Shown here: piece after piece, positions 35,423 through 47,921 of the stretch | Position numbering within the stretch: the first letter of the stretch is position 1 | How the letters are laid out: each line of letters begins with the position of its first letter | From: Darksidea phi | Lineage: Eukaryota > Ascomycota > Dothideomycetes > Pleosporales > Lentitheciaceae | Reading direction: 5' to 3' | Assembly: GCA_030770425.1 (NCBI GenBank) | Contig: JASJFT010000194.1 | Coordinates: 21,889 to 85,888 of the forward strand | Length of the DNA stretch: 64,000 bases | The notes under the pieces: generated by a model | What the model was told of the DNA's origin: nothing | What the model saw: the letters and a program-made list of their open reading frames with translations, nothing else | Databases searched by the model: none | Program-made: the position numbers and the translations under genes

Positions 35423-36434
35423 ATGGCCGACAGATACTCCTTCTCGCTTACTACTTTCTCGCCCAGGTAAACAATCATCCAGAGGCATATTATTGTAGTC
35501 TGTTTGCTGATAAGAATACAGTGGAAAGCTGGTGCAGATTGGTATGTCTGGCCATAGTTCCATCGCAGAAGCTCGCCCGGTCCTTGGACCATCGCTAACA
35601 CTGGCAGAATATGCCTTGAATGCGGTCAATCAAGGTGTCACCTCTCTAGGAATCAAAGGTTGGCCTGCATCTATATGTGTAGAAGCTCAGATCTAACCTG
35701 GTTCAGCTACCAATGGCATCGTCCTCGCAACCGAGAAGAAGTCGTCATCCCCGCTCATCGATTCCTCATCTTCATCCAAAGTCAGCCTCATAACCCCAAA
35801 CATTGGCATGGTCTACTCTGGCATGGGCCCCGATTACCGGGTGCTTGTCGACAAGGCTCGCAAAGTATCACATACGGGCTACAAGCGCATCTATAACGAG
35901 TACCCGCCGACGAGGATATTGGTGCAGGATGTGGCGCGCGTCATGCAGGAAGCTACACAGTCCGGTGGCGTCCGACCGTACGGCGTTAGTCTGCTGATCG
36001 CTGGATGGGATGACGGAATCGAGCCAGAAACAGAGACGAAGCAGACCGAAGAGGAGGCAGATCTGGAGAAAAAGAAGCTGAGCGGCAAGACTGGTGGTAT
36101 TCTGAAGGGTGGCCCAAGCTTGTACCAGGTCGATCCTAGCGGTAGCTACTTCCCGTGGAAGGCAACGGCTATCGGCAAGAGTGCGACGAGCGCGAAGACG
36201 TTCCTCGAAAAGAGGTACACTGAGGGTCTTGAACTAGAGGATGCCATTCACATCGCCCTGCTTACGCTGAAGGAAACGATAGAAGGCGAAATGAACGGTG
36301 ACACGGTGGAAATTGGTATCATCGGCCCGCCGGAGGAGCGATTACTTGGCTTTGAGGGTGTTGAAGGAGCCCAAGGCCCGCGGTTCAGGAAGTTGAGCCC
36401 ACAGGAGGTTGAAGACTACCTAACGAACCTATGA
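35423..36434 (+). CDS. pre8: 20S proteasome subunit alpha type-2
   Basis: Four exons, 35,423-35,466, 35,522-35,541, 35,608-35,658 and 35,707-36,434, give 280 residues. The second exon is only 20 bases. The N-terminus, [20 protein letters not shown] then [11 protein letters not shown], is the alpha-subunit signature in its alpha-2 form. Later come [20 protein letters not shown] and [15 protein letters not shown]. Compared with the usual length of about 250, there is an acidic and lysine-rich insertion of about 30 residues after GWDDG, up to [19 protein letters not shown]. The protein should sit in the outer alpha ring that gates the 20S core. The insertion falls where a surface loop would be. 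Confidence 0.95.
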
Positions 36435-36785
36435 CGATTTAGAGAAGCTATAGCTGAGGAGCCTCATCTTAGGCACGCATATAACGATAGAACGATCCCC
36501 AGCGTTTAGTAAGCTCGGCCCAGGGAATGACGGGCACATGAATTAGATAGCACCTGCATCACGTGCTTCTTCTCGTTGTCCAAACTTTGGTTTCCCCGAT
36601 TTCCTAGATGTGACACTTCACTGAAATTGCTTGACGCTCAGGTCTCACGCGTATTATATCATTGGTCGACACCTCCCCATTGGGCCTAGTGTAGTGCAAC
36701 TCTACCCAAGTGCCAACAGTCCGGGAGAACAACAGCCTTTCCATCATACCCCACCACCCGATGTCATTCTACCCAAAATCTATTC
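36435..36785. promoter_or_regulatory. upstream region of Dicer-like 2
   Basis: A 350-base region between two plus-strand genes holding the proteasome gene's 3' end and the dcl2 promoter. A CACGTG occurs at 36,560-36,565. No gene is visible. Confidence 0.45.
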
Positions 36786-39700
36786 ATGACTTCAATTGAA
36801 GACGCTCCAGCCGAGGCTGCGGCGGGCACAGCCAGCCTCAAGAATGAGGCATTTCGTCTGCGGTCGTACCAGGCTGAGATGGTGGAGGAGAGCTTAGACG
36901 CCAACATCATTGTTGCGATGGATACTGGAAGTGGCAAGACTCACGTGTACGCTGTTTCGATCAAGATGCTCTGCAGCATTAATTAATACCTGTAAAGAGC
37001 GCTCGCGCGTACAGCCGTAGAGCTGGAGAGATGTGATCCTAACAAGGTGCGAGTCGATCCTCGTTTCGATCGGTAACTGGGCGTCTTCTTACAAGTTAGA
37101 TTGTCTGGTTCCTCACGCCCACCATCGCTCTTTGTGAGCAGCAGTACAGATTTTTCCAATCAAATCTGCCAGGCCACGGCATTCAAATGCTCTCTGGCAA
37201 CGACGATATCGACCACTGGACGGAACAGAGCACGTGGGATGCAGTGTTTGAGAACATCCGCATCGTCTTGTCAACTTACCAAGTACTTCTTGATGCACTC
37301 ACCCATGGTTTCGTCAAAATGAGCAAATTAGCTCTCATAATCTTCGACGAGGGTTTGTGCTCCGCCATGCGATAATCATCCATCGAGCTGATTGCGTTTT
37401 AGCACATCATTGCATTCAGAATAATCCCGCGAACCTCATTCTTGCCAATTACTACCTTCCCATTGCTCGGCAAGGTGATGGAACACATCTGCCTAGAATT
37501 CTTGGGCTGAGTGCTAGCCCGGTCACGAAGGCGAAGGCTAGTATCGACGCCCTCCAGTACGCCACTAAACCCTGCGTCAAGGACTCGTTAACAGACTCAG
37601 GCAAATCGAAGAAAACATGAACGCAACAGTAAAGACGCCAAAGATGTATCGCTCGGAGCTTCTTCGCTTTGTACATAGACCGCAGCTCCTTCGAATTGAT
37701 TACCCAGCGATTACACCAACCGTGTCACCTCCACTTGCTGCTTTGCAAGCGGAATTGCATAACTACGACCTCGAATCGGACCCGTATGTGGTAGACCTGC
37801 TTGCTAAGAGGCGCCAGGGCTACGACGTGAGAGGAAAGCTGGAGAGCGTCTTTCTGAAGCACAACACTTATTGCTATCAAGGATTAAAAACTCTTTATAA
37901 AAAATCAGAAGCCATGGCAGAAGAGCTGGGTACCTCTGCGGCTGAGTGGTATGTTCACCATTACAACTTTCAAATGGCATAGCTTCTACTTTCCAACAGC
38001 TGCTACTGACTCCTCTCTGGATATGCTTACTGATTTTTACACTTCACTGTTAGGTATATTTGGCAATGCATTGCCCACTTTGATAGAATGATACGGACCT
38101 CGGAGCAAGCGCTTCTAGAGTACTCACACGAAGAGCGGCAGCATCTTTCAAGGATCTTACGACGACTTCCAATACCTAAGGCCTCACATACTCCGTTCGT
38201 TTCTCTCCAAGATTTATCGGCCAAAGTGGAAGCCTTGGTGGACGTTCTCGTGGTGGAAGCAGATCCAGAACACATGGGCATTGTATTCGTGGAGCAGCGA
38301 GGATGGGTCGCAGCTTTGGCCGAAATTCTCTCAATCCATCCCAAGATCAAGGATAAGTTCAGCGTCGGTACCTTCTTGGGCACTTCACAATCGACGAAGC
38401 GGAAGGCCGGCATTGCAAATCTAGCCGAGCCGAAGAACCAGCAGGATACTTTGGATAAGTTTCGCGCTGGAGAATTGAACCTCATACTTGCAACGAGTGT
38501 CTTAGAGGAAGGCATTGATGTATCAAGCTGTCACCTCGTCATCTGCTTTGAGCGCCCGAAGAATCTCAGGTCCTTCATACAGCGCCGTGGACGAGCTAGG
38601 AAACAAGAGTCGAAATACTACATCTTTTTGCCAGAGAAGGGGAATACACGGCCTCCGGAGAGCTGGGAGTCGTTAGAAGAAGACATGAAGAAGGCGTATC
38701 TTGACGACTTGCGTAAGGTGAAACACGCGGAAGAGAGGGAACAGAAGGACGAAGATAGTGAACGATTCTATCGCATTGAAACCACAGGGTACGTCATTGT
38801 CCATGAAGATACAGCCCCTGTATTCACTCTTTAATTCCCATACGTACGCCAAATATGCTATAGATTACTAACAGCAGGTTCAGCGCGCTCCTAACTCTCC
38901 AAAACGCTTTGTCGCACCTTTACCACTTTTGTGCAGCAGCCCTTGGTTCGAGTCTTTACGTAGACCGGAGGCCTCAATACAAGTTCGAAGAAGTGAGGGG
39001 TGGCAGAATCGTCGCCGAAGTTACTCGTATGCGAATCCGAGGCCCAAATACCACATTTGAAATACTTGCTAATCATACGCCTATCTCTAGTTCCTCTTTC
39101 CATTGATGCCGCTATTAGAACCACTCGAGGCATCGAAAACTGGGTGACTGAGCGTATGGCCATGAAAGACGCGTCATTCGAGGCATATCGTGCTTTGCAC
39201 GCCGCCGGACTCGTTAATGACAACTTACTGCCTTCTAGAGAAAAGGCCGATGACCAGATGGCAGAATTCCAGATAGCCGACAATACTCCTTCGCTTATTC
39301 AAGTGTCTGAAACTCTTGATCCTTGGGTCTCGATTGCTGAGCATCAGCAGCAGCATTCCTTTGCGTATCATCGCACTCTATTGCAGCTTAAGGGAGCTGC
39401 ACAGGGGTCGATATTCATGACGCTTCTAACGCCAGTGGAGATGCCTAAAGTTCCAGACATCACGCTCTATTGGAATGAGACAAGGCGTCTATCGGTCAAA
39501 AGCTCCAATCTACCAGGCGCCACCTTCTCCGATGCCGAGATTGTACTCATGCGCAACGTCACCAGAAAGATACTTTATTCCGTATTCCACGGACGTATGT
39601 CGAATGACCAAGACGACTTTCTGTGGTTACTCGTTCCAAGCGATGCTTCTGAAAACATTTGGAGCCATACGAGACTTCTCGAATGGAAAACTGCGGCAGA

Positions 39701-41589
39701 TGGTGCGCAGTCTGCTTTGGACCTTATCCAACAAGGCAACCTCGATGTGTCCAAATGGGGAGCCATCTCCCTAGAAGGTGACCAGAGAAAATACACACCG
39801 CAAGCGATCATCTCGGATTCCTCGGAGCCTTGCATCCAGGCTACACGCGTCCCTAAACGGCGAGACTTTCTCCATGCGGTCCCAGAAACTAATCAAAAGA
39901 AGGAGATGTATAGCAAAACCGAACAACTCCCCGCATCAAAGTGTGTTGTAGACAACCTTCCAACCGCTTACTCTACCTTTGCACTACTAGTTCCGTCGAT
40001 ACTGTATAAATTTGAGACTTATATGGTTGTTAATACCTTGAGGACTACGTTATTAGCTCCGCTCGAGTTTGGGGAGGGACATCTGCCTTTGATGTTGAGG
40101 ACTCTGACTGCATCGGTAATGGGCGAAGAGGAAAATTATCAACGGTATGTGTAATTGTAATGGCCCCCTATCACATCGGCTTTCTCCTCACGTAAGGCCC
40201 CCTACTGACTAAGGCCATCTCTGTAGACTAGAGTTCTTCGGCGACTGCATCCTCAAATTCATCGCCTCAGTCCATCTGATGGCCGACAACCTCACGTGGC
40301 CCGAAAGCTATCTGACTGGTAAGAAGGGTAAGATTGTATGCAACGGCTTCGCTGCCCGCGCAACATTGGCAGCCGGTCTTGAAAAGTTCATCCTTACGAA
40401 GCGTTTCACGGGAGCGAAATGGACCCCTCGCTACACTAGTGATATTCTTGCCTCTCGCAATTCCGAAGTCAAGCGTATGGCTTCATCAAAGCTTCTCGCT
40501 GACGTTGTGGAATCCCTCATTGGAGCATCATACATCGTTGGTGGTTTCGATAAAGCCTTCGTATGCGTCCAGACCCTGTTACCGCTGGAGAAATGGACGC
40601 ACATTTCAGAAGCCACAACCACGCTTTTCGACGCCGCCCGCGCCGATGTCTCCATCAATAACCTCTCCACCCTCGAATCTCTCATCGGCTACACTTTCCA
40701 CAAGAAAATGCTCCTCCTAGAAGCGCTCACGCACGCTTCCTATCAAGGTCCCCTCGCCAACTGCTCCTACGAGCGTCTAGAATTCCTTGGCGATGCCGTC
40801 CTCGACTATATCATTTCGAAGCGTTTGTATGTGCACAAGCCTGACCTGAGTCATCGGAAGATGCATGCGATCCGCACATGTATGGTGAATGCTGCATTCC
40901 TTGCCTTCCGCATGTTCGAAACAACGATACAAGAGGAGCAGGTCAATCCACGTACACTAGAGAAGGAAACGCACCACCGATGCTTGTGGCAGTACCTCAG
41001 GGCCAGCTACGACCTTATAAGTTTTAGAGACCTAGCGATCAGACAGCACGAGGAGGCCAGACAGCAGATTCTCCAAGCGCTCCAAGAGGATCACAAGTTC
41101 CCGTGGCATCTACTCGCCCTTACCGACACACCGAAATTCTTGTCTGATATCGTGGAGAGCGTCATCGGCGCCATCTATGTCGACTCTCACGGCGATATTT
41201 TGTCCTGTGAGATCTTCATCCGTCGTTTGGGTCTTGTGGATTGTCTCCAGCGTATTCTCGATCATGGTGTGGATTGTTTACATCCCAAGGAACGCCTTGG
41301 CCACCTTGCTGTCCGGAAGGGCGTCCAGTACGTTAAGAGCACAGTCAACCCGGGGGAAGAAAATACCGCATCGAGCAAGATGTACAAGGTTCAAGTCAAG
41401 GTCGGAGGTGAGGAAATAGGTGGTATAGAGGAGGGACTGAAGCGGTTGAATGCTGAAACTATGGCTGCATATAAGGCGGTGAGGATTTTGGAGGATATGG
41501 AGATGAGTGGGGTTGGGGTGGGAGGTCAGGAATATCTTACTGACGAGGAGGATGGCGGGGTTTTGTGTGAGGGAGGAATTGAGGGTTAG
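36786..41589 (+). CDS. dcl2: Dicer-like protein 2 (ribonuclease III, RNA silencing)
   Basis: Nine exons join in frame to 1,422 residues: 36,786-36,946, 36,998-37,046, 37,100-37,352, 37,403-37,556, 37,601-37,948, 38,054-38,788, 38,875-39,026, 39,091-40,144 and 40,227-41,589. The N-terminal helicase has motif [10 protein letters not shown], motif II FDEAHH (split by an intron), SAS in [11 protein letters not shown] and motif [11 protein letters not shown] dimerisation domain follows ([16 protein letters not shown]). There are two RNase III domains. The first has [11 protein letters not shown] and [10 protein letters not shown], the second [11 protein letters not shown] and [10 protein letters not shown], so all catalytic acidic residues are kept. 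No PAZ domain is seen. A short dsRNA-binding-like tail ends the protein. DCL2 cuts viral and transposon dsRNA into small interfering RNAs. The gene looks functional. Confidence 0.96.
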
Positions 41590-41954
41590 TTTGGATGAGG
41601 CGAACTTCACTGTTATGAGTTCTGTTTCGCCGCGATACCTAGGGTAGAGGTAAATTGAGTAAGTCCATGCTTATGAGAACCGAGCCGCCTTTGTGACGTA
41701 CGATGCGGTCAGCGCGCTTGTTTTAACTTTTGCTTTGCGGTTATCGTTGTCTACATGCACGTAGACAATAAAGTAACAGAGTAGACCTATTAAGTGATGA
41801 TGCTGTCCATTGCCAATCTTGAATGCATACGAGTTACGGGAGGTATGTAACACAATCACTATCACCAAACTGCGCATCTGGCTTAGAGTAGAATCAAAAG
41901 ATCATGTTCGCTTTATTTTAGAAATGCTTAAAGAACCGCGACCAAAACCGTCCC
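41590..41954. other. convergent intergenic region
   Basis: The 3' flanks of dcl2 (+) and the NFU1 gene (-). No coding sequence or RNA gene seen. Confidence 0.5.
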
Positions 41955-42944
41955 TCAGCCCTCAACATAGTCTAAACTCCCCTTTCCCACCGTTGTCGGC
42001 GCCGCATTCGAGCCCTTCTGCGCCCTCAACTTCTCCTCAAATTTAGCAAACTCCTTCATGGCAATCTCCTCTTCCTGATCCATGACCTGCTGTACGCCCT
42101 TAACCTCTTCAATATAATGCATCAGCATACTCTCAATACCATTTTTCAACGTCACAGTACTAGAATCGCACGTCCTACACGCGCCCCTCAGCTTCAGCAG
42201 CACCTGCCCATCGTTGAAACCGCGGAAATCGATATCGCCGCCGTCTTCCTGGATTGCAGGTCTTACGCGAGTTTCGAGCAACTCTTTTATCATGCCGACG
42301 ACTTCGCTGTCATTTTCGTCGTAGGCGAGTGAATCGGTTTCGGTGCCTTCTTGGCCGCGTTCCCCGGCGCGGTCTTCGACTGTGTTGACGATAGGTTGGC
42401 CGCTGGTTATGTATTCGTTTATGAGAGCGAAGATTTCGGGTTTAACGTGTGCCCACGGTGTTGCGCTGTCTTTCGTGACGGTTATGTAGTCAACCCCAAA
42501 GAAGACGGAGGTTACGCCGTCAATGTTTATTAGTTGGGCGGCTAACGGGGAGGGATGGGGTGGAGCAAGGGTGGAGCGGGGCGAAAGGTATTCGAGAGAA
42601 GTAGAAGGGATTGATTCGGGGAGTACGCGTTGGTTTGGGTTGAATTTGAGGGCCTACTGAAGTTAGCCACGAATGAGCGAGTCTTGAAGGAATACACGTA
42701 CATCTGGATTCGGCGTTGTCTCAGTCTGAATGAACATTGTCCGTCGTCCGAGAGTTGCGCCCGAGTTCGGTATAACTTGGCTCCATCGTGGAGCTTGTGG
42801 TCTGTGTTGGAGAGGGGAGGGTGTAATGGGCGATGCTTTCTGGTGCAGACATCGGGTGGCGGCTCTTGGAGCTTTCGTGGTGGTAGATCCGATAGCCCGT
42901 GACAAAGAGCGCAGTACAGATCGAGGGAGCGCTGTAGAAGCCAT
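41955..42944 (-). CDS. nfu1: mitochondrial iron-sulfur scaffold NFU1
   Basis: Two exons, 42,944-42,702 and 42,653-41,955, give 313 residues. The N-terminus (MASTALPRSVLRSLSRAIG) is Arg/Ser/Ala-rich without acidic residues, as in mitochondrial presequences. The Nfu N-terminal domain begins with MFIQTETTPNPD then ALKFNPNQRVLP. It contains LINIDGVTSVFFGVDYITVT. The NifU-like C-terminal domain carries the cluster-binding CxxC as CRTC within LLKLRGACRTCDSSTVTLKN, then GIESMLMHYIEEVKGVQQV. NFU1 delivers 4Fe-4S clusters to lipoate synthase and respiratory enzymes. Confidence 0.95.
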
Positions 42945-43456
42945 TTCCGCGCGGGTTATTGCGGAAGTAGTTGTTATGGGTAGTTGATGGCAAAGATTAT
43001 AGAAACGAACGATTGAAGTTTGCGACCGGGATGTCCGAGCTTATGACGTTGACTGGCATTACTCAGCTCATAAATAGGGATTGTTCGCTTATTCCACCAA
43101 TGGTACACGCACCTCTTCGACAACATCGCTCGCACCGTACATGTCCTTCATTTCCGTGATCCCTAACGCTCATGATATGGGTGAGTCTAGACGTTTTGGC
43201 ACGGAAAGCCGCATCCCGGCCAATTCAAGTTTCCACTAGGTTTCCCATACATATCAGCCTCGCCACCGGCTCGATACAGGTGAATGCCAAATTATGAAGG
43301 AAGAAAAACGGGAAAGAAAGCATTTAAAGCTTTACTTTACGTGGGAGAAAAAGCCGGCATAGATCAGACTAGGTGATACATGGTAGACTGGGTCAACTAG
43401 GTAAACCCCTCCCATAGACGGTATTGCAACAGTAATATCATTCTCACCCTCCAGTA
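42945..43456. promoter_or_regulatory. NFU1 upstream region and APP1 3' flank
   Basis: About 510 bases between two minus-strand genes. No domain-bearing frame; short frames on the plus strand here are antisense or chance. Confidence 0.4.
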
Positions 43457-46400
43457 CTAGTTCTCTCTTCTACTACCGTTCCTGTTTTTCCTCTCTTGCT
43501 CATCCTTTTTAATCAGCCTCTCCGCCTCCTCCATGATATCAGTACCCACCTTCCAACTTTTCAACACAACACCCTTCTCACCCAACACCTGCTCTGCTTT
43601 CGCCCACCTTTGCCTCCAAAGCGCTTCCCTCTTATTATAGACACCACCTCCATCGCCGTTTCCTCCATTCATACCCAGCGTTGAACCGACGGTAGAACTG
43701 GTGTTTGTGCGATGTAATCCTTCTCGTGGTGATGATGTGGTGTAGGGTTGAGATTGTGATTGCGCATTAGGACGGGTAGAACGGTGGGGAATAGGCGGCG
43801 CATGTTGCCATGCGCTCGTCGCTTTTGTGCCGACATAAGAGGCTGCGGCCACTGGGTAGGCTGATACGCCGCGACGGGGTGGAGGGGGCGGTGGAGGGGC
43901 CCTCCGCGCGCCCGATACGGTCTCGGAGGGCTCTGTATTTGTTGTCCTGTCTTGTCGAGAAGAAAGATACCCAGACGCGGAGGGCAGGTTGTTGTAGACT
44001 GAAGCGAGCTTGTCTCGGGCCATGCCGGCATACGATTGTTCAGATTGCGTGTTGGCCTTTGACGCCATAGGTGGTCTTGATGGTGTGCCTGTCGTGGTTG
44101 CTGAGGTCTGTTGTGAAAGTCGTCCCGAATTTTGCACGCTCGACAGTACCTGTCGTGATTTTGGCGGAGGGGGTGCTTTTGAGGGTAGCGGTTGTGATTT
44201 CGAGTCGCCAGAGGAGCTCCGTAGTGCGATAGGTTTTCGAGGTGGCGGAGGTGCGGTCTTATTGCTAGAGACTGAAGATACGGAGGCGCGGTGATGGTTC
44301 TTTTCAGCTTTTGTGTCTGTGTTGACGCGTCGGAGAACAGGAAGAGATTCTTGTTCGTCATCTGGTGAGAGATCTATGAGGTTCTGAATTGGTGGAGCTG
44401 AAGAAGTTGGTTGCGACCTTCGTGCAGGGAGGCTGGGTCGCAAATCCGGATGATCCTCGTCAATTGGAGGAAATAATGACTTTGAGCGCCTCTTATCCTC
44501 TTCTTCCAAGTCCCGAAGTGAGGCGGCAATGGCGGCTCTGAACTCTGGATCGTCCTCTTCAGACGATGGTTGGACCCTACGTGAAGAGCTCCCACTTTCA
44601 CGCTGAGACGAGGAAGATGATCGGTCCCCTGGCATGGATCCTATAGAAGGGTCGAAGAACCCGCCGCCTTCGGTTGTCGTCACATCCCGAATGAAGACTC
44701 CCACGACCCGACCCGGATTTTCCAAGACGAAATCGGTGTACACTTCTAAATCAGCTTCTCCACTGTCGCCAACGAGAATGAATCTTCTCTCAGGAAAATC
44801 ACGTGCAATCTTATCGAGTGTGCTCTTCTTCCTTTCCGCCACAGGCTCGAAGATACCCTGAAGCATGCCACTGTACTGCTTTAGATGGAATGAGCCAGGT
44901 GGAAGGCCAGCTAGCGAGAAGTACTTGGCAATGACGGGGTACAACTGCCACGGCGAGTTGGAGACGTAGTGAAATTTCACTCCCAGTTCTGCCATTTTGT
45001 TGTACCACTCGCTGACGCCATCAATGGTGAGGTCTCCGAGATCGCGGATGAAGGCATTTCGGAATATCTCTCGAGCACCGCTATTGATAGCAGAGTGTTT
45101 AATCGTGTCGTCGATGTCACTAATGACACTAACGCCGCTCGAATCTGTGATAATAACTTCCTCTGTTGCGGAAAGCCTGTCTGATGCAAGGATGCGGACA
45201 TGAGTAGGTACAAAGTCCAATGCCGCACTAATGGTAAAGTGGCCGGAAGGATTGGTGTATATAGTCCTTTGTTTCGAGATATCGTTATTGTAGAAGAAGA
45301 CGCTGATCGGTGTGTTTGCCATGGGTATGGCTAGGAAATGACGTAGTCTTGCCATGAGTCGCGCGTTCGCTTCGGCAAGTTCAGCAGCACTCATATCTGC
45401 TGGTTGATTCCACGATGCCCGCTTCTGGGGCGGAGTGATATGTTCGTCACTCTTTAACGAACTCATTGAAGGCCGATTGGAGAGCTCTCGGACGCGCGCA
45501 TGTTCTGGGTTCCCTGTACGGTATTCCTGCGTATCGTCCGTATCACCTGGTGCGGGCTTCTCGCTATATGCACCTTTCGCCGCCATCTCAGCCTCCTTCT
45601 CACCTTTTCTGAGAATTTCCTCCGCTTCCTTTGCTGCAGACATTTCGTCGTGCTGAGCTCGCCTAGCCTGCGCCCGCTCGCGATGACTGGTATGCCCTGG
45701 ACTCGGCTCTCTGCTACTACGAGGGCTTTCCGACGCGCTTGAAGGCTTCGTACCAGCGGGCGGTGCTTGTATGCCTACCAGCTGCCGTGCAAGCCCGATG
45801 AAGAGCCTCTGTTTTCTAGACATTTGACCTTTATGCGGAGAATATATCCAACCACGTACGTCGACATCTACTATAGCATTATCTTCTTCATAGTTGTCCC
45901 ATTGTTGCTTCCAGAACTCGGCGTCGCCAGCGCCCGCTGAATCTCGTACGTCGCGGCCGTCGCCTGGCGTCTCTTGTACGGTGCCGGGTTCTGCTTCGGG
46001 CTACTTGGTGTCAGCAAAACCTCCATTTTCTGATCCGACTATACCTGCCTTTTTCTTGATGTGCTTTCGAGCATAGCTCGGGAACAAGATCATCTCTTCA
46101 TCCCCGCTCCGCACAACAGCCGCGTCCGGAAAATCCCCAGGTGTATCATCCTCATAGTCATATATAGCTTCGCCTCTGCTCCAATTCGGTGCATACTGCT
46201 GCTGGTAGGTCTGCCTGAGCTCGTTCGCCGCCTTAAGATATCCCGCCAACTTCTTTCTTCGCGCGCCCACCTCTCGCGGCGCATAGTCCTGATAGCTCAT
46301 CGCGCTGCTCTTGTTTTCTACAGACTCGGAACTCTTTGTCAGCTTCTGCCGTCGAAGCCTCGTTTCATTTTCAAGGTGATTGTTGCCTAGCAGCTTCCTC

Positions 46401-46627
46401 GTGTGCCCGCGGAACCGCTGGAGGATGCCTGCCTTGCCCTTGAGCTTACGTGCTTGACGATAGAGGATGTATTTGTAGATGCGCGATTGGGCGCGATGCT
46501 TGAGTGCAGGGAGTGTTTCGTGGCGGAACCGCGAGAGCTGCGCGCGTGCCTGTAAGTCCGTGTGGGGGAGGAGGTAGCGGAAGAGTGACGAGGTCCCGTG
46601 CGGGCGACGAAGACGCGGTTTGGGCAT
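43457..46627 (-). CDS. app1: APP1-like phosphatidate phosphatase (DUF2183)
   Basis: Exon 1 (46,627-46,045) and exon 2 (45,990-43,457) give 1,038 residues. The N-terminal exon is basic and helical, with LFRYLLPHTDLQARAQLSRF. It joins in phase to AEPGTVQETPGDGRDVRDS, then FWKQQWDNYEED and VRGWIYSPHKGQMSRKQRLF. The catalytic domain has the HAD-like DxDxT motif as SVISDIDDTIKHS near residue 487. It is followed by FHYVSNSPWQLYPVIAKYF and RFILVGDSGEADLEVY. The C-terminal 400 residues are disordered and Pro-rich, with poly-Pro stretches suited to SH3 partners. Yeast App1 is a Mg-dependent phosphatidate phosphatase at cortical actin patches involved in endocytosis. A similar role is expected here. 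Confidence 0.93.
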
Positions 46628-46919
46628 CCAGAGGAAACGCCTTATGAAACTTGCCGGCAGGAGAAAATTACATGTTATTGGGCGAGAAATGGTGCCAGTG
46701 CGGCATAAAGTCCGTTAGAGGTCCAGTTTACCAACAACGTCATTCGTGCACGGGCCCGTCATCTGAAGCTCCGCGATCTGTCTAGAAATAGACAACTTTG
46801 TTACGGAATCGTCTTATGATATGATACATTGGTCGTGATCTTTAGTCTCACGGAATGAGTCACTGATTCAACCACCTGTCATATTTGAATGCAGTGCTAC
46901 GTCACTCCCTTCTCGCTTC
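46628..46919. promoter_or_regulatory. APP1 upstream region
   Basis: About 290 bases between the dehydrogenase stop and the APP1 start, both on the minus strand. No gene; presumed APP1 promoter. Confidence 0.4.
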
Positions 46920-47921
46920 CTAGCGACCGGATGAAATTGATTTGAGTGCCTCCGTCACCGCCGGTACATCCTTCAGCGCATCAACAATCTCATCCCATAT
47001 ACGCAAAGCCAACATCTTGTTTTCTTCTCCTGCAATGCTCGGCGCAATAGGCATAATCCTATCGAATTTCCAAAACCTCGCATGTAACTTCTCGCCCTGC
47101 GTTGTCCCACTCAAGATCGTGTTGGCCCCCACTTCGGGGGAGAGGGCAAAAAGCTGTCCTATAACGAACCACACGATACCCACCCCAGGAAAGTTGTGAT
47201 CGCGGCCAAGTTCTGTCGCCACAAAGCCAGGACAGACGGAAGCAATGATAACGTTTCCGGATGACACTTCCTCAGCAAGCTTATTTGTCGCATACATCAA
47301 GAAGACTTTGCTGAACTTGTATTGCCGGCCCTCAGCGAAATTTTCAGGCCTGTTGTACCATTCAAGGATCTTCGCTTCTTTGCGTGTCTCGGGGCTCACA
47401 ATCGCGCTTTGGTGGAGGCCAGAATTGACGAATTCGAGCACTGGGATGTGTTGCGAGGATGCCCCCGATGCCTTTAGCTTAGGCATGAGTAATATACCGA
47501 GAAGGGTGCTGGACAAAGTGTTGACCTGTAGGTCTTCTTCCCAACCATGTTTCGATTGTCCATACTTGGACCTGTGCACTCCGGCGTTCAGAATAGCGAT
47601 ATCGAGATGATCAAGCGTCTCAGCTCGCTGTGCAAAAGCGACAACGCTATCGTAAGAGGACATATCGAGCTCCCATACCTCCAACTGATCCGATCGACCT
47701 AGCCGTTCCGCAATAGAAGCCTTGGTCGACTCGCCTTTCTGCAGGTCCCGAGCAGCGATGATAACTTTGGAAGCACCCAATGCGGCGAACTTGGCCACGG
47801 CTTCCAGCCCGATGCCCGAAGTTGCACCAGTGACGATGATGTTTCTCCCTTCATACGATTCTGTGACCGGCTTTGGCGGGCTGAACCATCTGGTCTTGAA
47901 CATGCGAATGAGGACTGACAT
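46920..47921 (-). CDS. short-chain dehydrogenase/reductase (retinol-dehydrogenase-like)
   Basis: A single exon encodes 333 residues with start ATG at 47921. The Rossmann motif TGATSGIG lies at residues 31-38. It is followed by VIIAARDLQKGE (an NADP-type Arg after the second strand), ELDMSSYDSV, the structural NAG in DIAILNAGVH, and the catalytic YKFSK. CPGFVATELG lies after the active site. The layout is that of classical SDRs of the fungal retinol-dehydrogenase-like type. These reduce or oxidise diverse carbonyls or alcohols; the substrate cannot be told. It shares a 550-base divergent upstream region with LSM1, with no evident functional link. Confidence 0.9.
   Translation of the reverse strand: MSVLIRMFKTRWFSPPKPVTESYEGRNIIVTGATSGIGLEAVAKFAALGASKVIIAARDLQKGESTKASIAERLGRSDQLEVWELDMSSYDSVVAFAQRAETLDHLDIAILNAGVHRSKYGQSKHGWEEDLQVNTLSSTLLGILLMPKLKASGASSQHIPVLEFVNSGLHQSAIVSPETRKEAKILEWYNRPENFAEGRQYKFSKVFLMYATNKLAEEVSSGNVIIASVCPGFVATELGRDHNFPGVGIVWFVIGQLFALSPEVGANTILSGTTQGEKLHARFWKFDRIMPIAPSIAGEENKMLALRIWDEIVDALKDVPAVTEALKSISSGR

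Noticed and set aside
43669..44361. 230-codon minus-strand frame
   Set aside because: It is an out-of-frame shadow of the low-complexity C-terminal half of APP1.
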